NCBI GenBank assembly: GCA_031315915.1 | Contig: JALDRK010000028.1 | Coordinates: 1-48,691, forward strand | Reading direction: 5' to 3' | From: Nitrospirales bacterium | Lineage (GTDB): Bacteria; Nitrospirota; Nitrospiria; Nitrospirales; UBA8639 | DNA: 48,691 nt | The notes under the pieces: generated by a model | Databases searched by the model: none | Seen by the model: the letters and a program-made list of their open reading frames with translations, nothing else | What the model was told of the DNA's origin: nothing | Program-made: the position numbers and the translations under genes | Shown: in pieces, positions 45,326 to 48,691 of the stretch | How positions within the stretch are numbered: position 1 is the stretch's first letter | Layout of the letters: every line of letters starts with the position of its first letter

Positions 45326-45825
45326 TGATAATCAACCGAATTTCTTTAGGACATCTTGGACACGATTACGGTGAGAAGGATGAACTCAACCTTGCTTTGC
45401 ATACCCATGAAGATTATGAAATTCCGTTCTTTATTGTCTATGAAAATTTGGCCTCATCGAGAAAATTCCCATAGCGGACAACCACCCGGCCTTCTGCATA
45501 AGCGCAATTGCGCGTCATCGAACTCTATGTAAGCGAAATCGGCAAAATTCAATTCATGAATCCAGCCATTATCGAGACGTACTATACCTGAAAAACAGGA
45601 GAAATCTCATTCCTGGAGCCCACTAGCTGGAGAGACAACGATCTCCACCATTGATTCTCTTTTCCTGGCATTTTTCTAAATCGGGGTCCACTTCTCCTAG
45701 AGGAAAAATCCCCAGAATCGGAACCATTTTCTATACCCTAATGAAGGAGAAGAAGTTCGGAAATGAACCGTGGACATAGGGTATGGGGACAACCCATTAT
45801 ATATTCAGGATGAATCAAGCCATTC
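45326..45825. other. 500-base stretch, gene remnants possible
   Basis: Short frames with protein-like composition occur on the + strand around 45345-45470 (NLALHTHEDYEIPFFIVYENLA) and 45510-45591 (VIELYVSEIGKIQFMNPAIIETYY). Each is cut by stops and lacks a start, and I recognise no family. Together with the adjoining nhaB wreck this suggests decaying DNA. A small inverted repeat GGAGA...TCTCC lies at about 45629-45646. Confidence 0.35.
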
Positions 45826-46463
45826 TTACTTTGAGAGAGCTCCTCCGAGGAAGGAGAGTGGAACCGTAGGATCCGGTAGGTGTTTCGCCATAACAGGCAT
45901 CTGATGGGTGAGTAGGCCCTGGGGATAGGGGTTATGTGCGACAGATGGCAAGAGTATATAGACGTCCAAGAGTCCGATACAAGTCATGGTCCCTGTATAA
46001 TATGGTAGAGCCATCCACACCATTTGCCCAGAGGAAAGCCGAATCGGCAGAGCAAACGTGGAAGTTAAAAGAAACAGAAAGGCAGCCTGCCCATTTTGGG
46101 GTAGCCGTACTAGGGATGGTGGATAATAGCGCTGCATAGATGTTGCTCCTGAATCACCGCCACCATAAAATCAGCAAGAGAATCACTTGAAAATCGTTCA
46201 ACGTTTCATAATAGACCGTTTCCGGTTTCGCCATTCCCAATGAGCATGGCTTCAAGAGCCAGCAGCTCCTGGGTGATAGAGGATAACTTTTAAGAGCCAG
46301 GGTAAAAATGAATTCCAGAATAAGACACCACCAGTGATAAAGAACCCAACGGCATACAACAGGCAAGGGTTCATAATCAGGAAACCGAAAATGATCACCA
46401 TAGGCCACTCTGGGGCATCGTCGAAAAATTCCTCCCACATGCCTGAAGAAAAGATCGTGCCAT
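45826..46463 (-). pseudogene. nhaB: nhaB pseudogene (second copy), with frameshifts and large deletions
   Basis: Fragments clearly match the intact nhaB at 18123-19715. They are FLIMNPCLLYAVGFFITGG (compare [18 protein letters not shown]), [31 protein letters not shown] (compare [17 protein letters not shown]), a short VAVIQ-type piece, and [34 protein letters not shown]. They lie in different frames, and roughly 350 central codons are missing. One junction joins the sequence after VILLLI to the VAVIQD region of the intact gene, the next to the SVATPNGQ region. An ATG at 46463 begins the remnant. It sits behind a SulP gene, as in the intact pair. It cannot make a working transporter. Confidence 0.9.
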
Positions 46464-46605
46464 AGTAAAAAATCTTAGTAAAAGGGAATCAACCGATCAG
46501 AATACCTGCCATTAACTTACCGCCAAAACGGGTTCTCGGCGAGATTCCAGGGTAGACTCTAAGGCTTTCTTTTCTACGATCTGCATGGCCTTATCCAGCG
46601 TTTCA

Positions 46606-48309
46606 TTAAAGTGTGCACAGATATGATCCTTCTCGCCGTGACAGCTCATTCAAATCTGTCAACACCTGCTTGGTCCTCGGGGACATACCCGCAGTCAACA
46701 CCGCCACCCCCCGGCAATTAGCGGCTTCAATCAAATCACCCAATGCATAGGCTCCTGACAGATCCAACTCATCCAGCCATTTACAGCGAATGATGAGCAC
46801 ATCCTTGCCTTCAAGATGTTCAACCGTCTCATTCAGCCAATCGATAGCACCGAAAAATAAGGGACCATGAGGCCGGACGATAAGTATCCGATCTTGTACT
46901 ATATTCTCAAATCGACCACTCAGCTCGCCCATATCTGCGCCATTTTTGGTGATCTGCCGGGCATAATCCCTGGCAAAAGCAAAAATAAGATCTTCTTCTT
47001 CCTGTTTCACATCTTCATCCCGTTGGTTCAGATCGGCTTTATAGCGATCAGCTTGATCTTTTACAAAACGGAAGAATGCCACGGCCAGCCCCATAGCCAT
47101 GGCTGACAGCAAATTCCAAAACACCGTCATGAACACCACCAGACCAAATACCATCAAATCGGAAGTCGGCAACCTTCGAACGACGGGAAGCACCCGCATA
47201 TCCAAAATGTCATATCCGGCTTTGAGGAGGATTCCGGCCAAGGCCGACAGTGGGATAGAAGCTGCAAGTGGGCCCAGACCGAGAATCAACGAAAGCAAGA
47301 CAAGGCCCATCACGATCGACGCCAGACGAGTACGTGCGCCGCTCTGAATATTCACGACACACGGCATCGTATTGGTGGCTCCCCCTAACCCTCCAACCAT
47401 TCCGGAAAAGAGATTTGCCGAGCCTTGAGCGACCAATTCCCGATCGCTGTTATGGTGTGTTCCCGTCATATTATCGACAATCAAACAGGTCAGCAGACTA
47501 TCAAAAATGCAAAGCCCGGCCAGAGCAGCAGCCGGGACAAAAGCCGCTTCAACGAGTGTGAGATTGGGAAGATACAAATCCGGTAGACCCGTGGGAATGT
47601 CTCCAATAGTTGGAATATTCAACCCCAACATGACCGTTGCCACGGTTCCAACCACTAAACCAATCAAGGGACCAGGCAACCAGGGTACAGGAGAAATCTT
47701 GGGCCAAACGATGACGATGAATAAGGTCAATAGACCGATCCCGACTGCGGCCGATGACGCATGTATGAAGGTAGAAGGGAGTTCCGTGATGGCGGCCGTA
47801 ATACTTTTGGCTCCAGGCAATCCCAGGAATGGATTGAGTTGAAGTAACATATACAAAAAACCCAACCCGGTCATAAATCCAGAAATGACCGAATAAGGAG
47901 TGAACTTGATAAATTGTCCGAGCTTGAACAATCCCAGTACGATCAGAATGAACCCGGCGAGGGCAATGGTCGTAAAAATGAAGACAAGATCGGGAGACCC
48001 ATCCGGCAGTTGATGCGTTTGAGCAATGGAAAGAATTTGAATGGTCATCGGCCCCGTCGGCCCTCCCACCGACCAGGCCGACCCACTAAGCGGTCCCGCA
48101 ATGAGACCTGCAGCCACAGCCGACCACATTCCCGAAACGGCTCCGAGCCCGGAAGCCACTCCAAATGCCAGTGCCATCGGCAAAATCACCATCGCCACGG
48201 TCACTCCCGCCAATACATCTCCCCTCACATGACTGGTTATTCCTTGGAAGTTTTCTTTAAAATTAAAATCTTTCAGATATTCACGAATGCTCGTTGTCAC
48301 CCGATCCAT
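46606..48309 (-). CDS. SulP-family anion transporter (second copy), C-terminus frameshifted
   Basis: This 567-residue protein has the SulP membrane domain (about 30-415) with LPMALAFGVASGLGAVSGMWSA, GGPTGPMTIQI, YSVISGFMTGLGFLYML and NLFSGMVGGLGGATNTMPCVVNI. A charged linker (about 420-455) and a STAS domain (about 460-565) with RILIVRPHGPLFFGAI and ELDLSGAYALGDLIEAA follow. GGAGGA precedes the ATG. The frame ends NELSRREGSYLCTL, but after removing one base near 46635 it would continue EKDHICAHFNETLDKAMQIVEK to a stop at 46512. About 38 residues are thus lost or altered, all after the STAS core, so function may survive. It is only moderately similar to the SulP at 16225, hence an old duplicate or separate acquisition. 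Confidence 0.87.
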   Translation of the reverse strand: MDRVTTSIREYLKDFNFKENFQGITSHVRGDVLAGVTVAMVILPMALAFGVASGLGAVSGMWSAVAAGLIAGPLSGSAWSVGGPTGPMTIQILSIAQTHQLPDGSPDLVFIFTTIALAGFILIVLGLFKLGQFIKFTPYSVISGFMTGLGFLYMLLQLNPFLGLPGAKSITAAITELPSTFIHASSAAVGIGLLTLFIVIVWPKISPVPWLPGPLIGLVVGTVATVMLGLNIPTIGDIPTGLPDLYLPNLTLVEAAFVPAAALAGLCIFDSLLTCLIVDNMTGTHHNSDRELVAQGSANLFSGMVGGLGGATNTMPCVVNIQSGARTRLASIVMGLVLLSLILGLGPLAASIPLSALAGILLKAGYDILDMRVLPVVRRLPTSDLMVFGLVVFMTVFWNLLSAMAMGLAVAFFRFVKDQADRYKADLNQRDEDVKQEEEDLIFAFARDYARQITKNGADMGELSGRFENIVQDRILIVRPHGPLFFGAIDWLNETVEHLEGKDVLIIRCKWLDELDLSGAYALGDLIEAANCRGVAVLTAGMSPRTKQVLTDLNELSRREGSYLCTL

Positions 48310-48691
48310 GACTTTTCCTCCGGCTCGTTCGTCACAATCTCTTCACTCTTCAACAGTCGAATGGGGCTGCCTTAACAGATCCCGACCCCGCTGATAAGCG
48401 CAAATTACATGCCAACCATCGGAAGAGGGGGCTTGGCTAGAAATTTGATTTTTCCCATGATATTTATGGCGAAAGCTTCAACAGTGCTCATGGATGGCAA
48501 TTTCTTCTTCTCACCTTGAAGGCATCCTACTGTGCGAATTCGTACGGTATACCCTGTGCGAAAATAACGTTTGGGGCAAGCGGAAATGGCCGAGAGATGC
48601 CGTTTATGCATCTCTGATATGTGCATCTCTAAAAACAATAAGGCAAAATAATAGAGGAGCTAGTGTCCTGTCTGAGAATTTCGTTGAATAA
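48310..48691. other. 382-base right end of window
   Basis: This contains the promoter region of the second sulP gene. The open frames (48405-48638 on -, 48494-48691 on +) have no recognisable product. A direct repeat TGCATCTCT occurs at about 48607-48632. Nothing else is supported. Confidence 0.35.

Noticed and set aside
48405..48691. Frames and a possible mobile-element end at the right edge
   Set aside because: The short + and - frames have no known product. The last 30 bases looked vaguely like an insertion-sequence end, but no inverted repeat or transposase is visible within the window.

Overview
This window reads as chromosomal DNA of a chemolithoautotrophic, probably marine or salt-adapted member of the Nitrospirota (Nitrospira-like). 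That assignment is inferred from gene content and from a base composition that looks close to 50% GC; no rRNA or other phylogenetic marker is present. The gene content behind it is a DabA/DUF2309 inorganic-carbon system joined to an Mrp-type antiporter, SulP transporters paired with NhaB, many-PAS sensor kinases and an MSHA-type pilus cluster. I saw no tRNA, rRNA, CRISPR array, transposase or prophage.

Layout. (1) 1-4768, + strand: the middle of an MSHA-type (type IV) pilus locus, in the order mshJ (5' cut by the window edge), mshK-like, mshL secretin, mshM ATPase, mshN-like TPR protein. (2) 5445-16108, + strand: a signalling block with a REC/HD-GYP protein, a large membrane histidine kinase with about seven PAS domains, a single-REC protein with a coiled-coil tail, a STAS anti-anti-sigma-like protein, a degenerate HD-GYP protein and a membrane PAS-GAF-GAF protein with no output domain. 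A small hypothetical gene lies on the - strand at 13754-14128. (3) 16225-19715, + strand: a SulP anion (probably bicarbonate) transporter followed by the NhaB Na+/H+ antiporter. (4) 19839-20990, - strand: an OmpA-domain lipoprotein. (5) 21504-32717, - strand: dabA, then mrpE, F, G, an MbhD/E-like subunit, B, C, D, a NuoL-like subunit with an unusual 4 x 27-residue repeat, and a NuoM-like subunit broken by a one-base frameshift. (6) 33125-34255, + strand, divergent from dabA: an MpsC-family (DUF2294) protein and a hypothetical protein. (7) 34408-39382: a di-heme cytochrome, a sulfotransferase in AT-rich surroundings flanked by a diverged repeat, a beta-helix protein and a small membrane protein. 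(8) 39407-45325: a PriA homologue lacking its helicase motifs, a tiny single-span membrane ORF, and a sigma-54 response regulator/CHASE3 kinase pair. (9) 45826-48309, - strand: a second sulP-nhaB pair in decay, with sulP frameshifted near its end and nhaB reduced to fragments.

How the genes may work together. DabA is a zinc, beta-carbonic-anhydrase-like protein that traps CO2/HCO3- when driven by a NuoL-type cation-coupled partner. Here it is linked to a full set of Mrp subunits plus NuoL- and NuoM-like proteins, and MpsC is encoded divergently next door. Together with SulP (HCO3-, possibly Na+-coupled) and NhaB (Na+ extrusion), this suggests a region for energised inorganic-carbon uptake and Na+/pH balance. 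The DabA-Mrp hybrid with its repeat-bearing NuoL arm is the most interesting system in the window. The second sulP-nhaB copy shows that the pair was once duplicated or acquired and that one copy is being lost.
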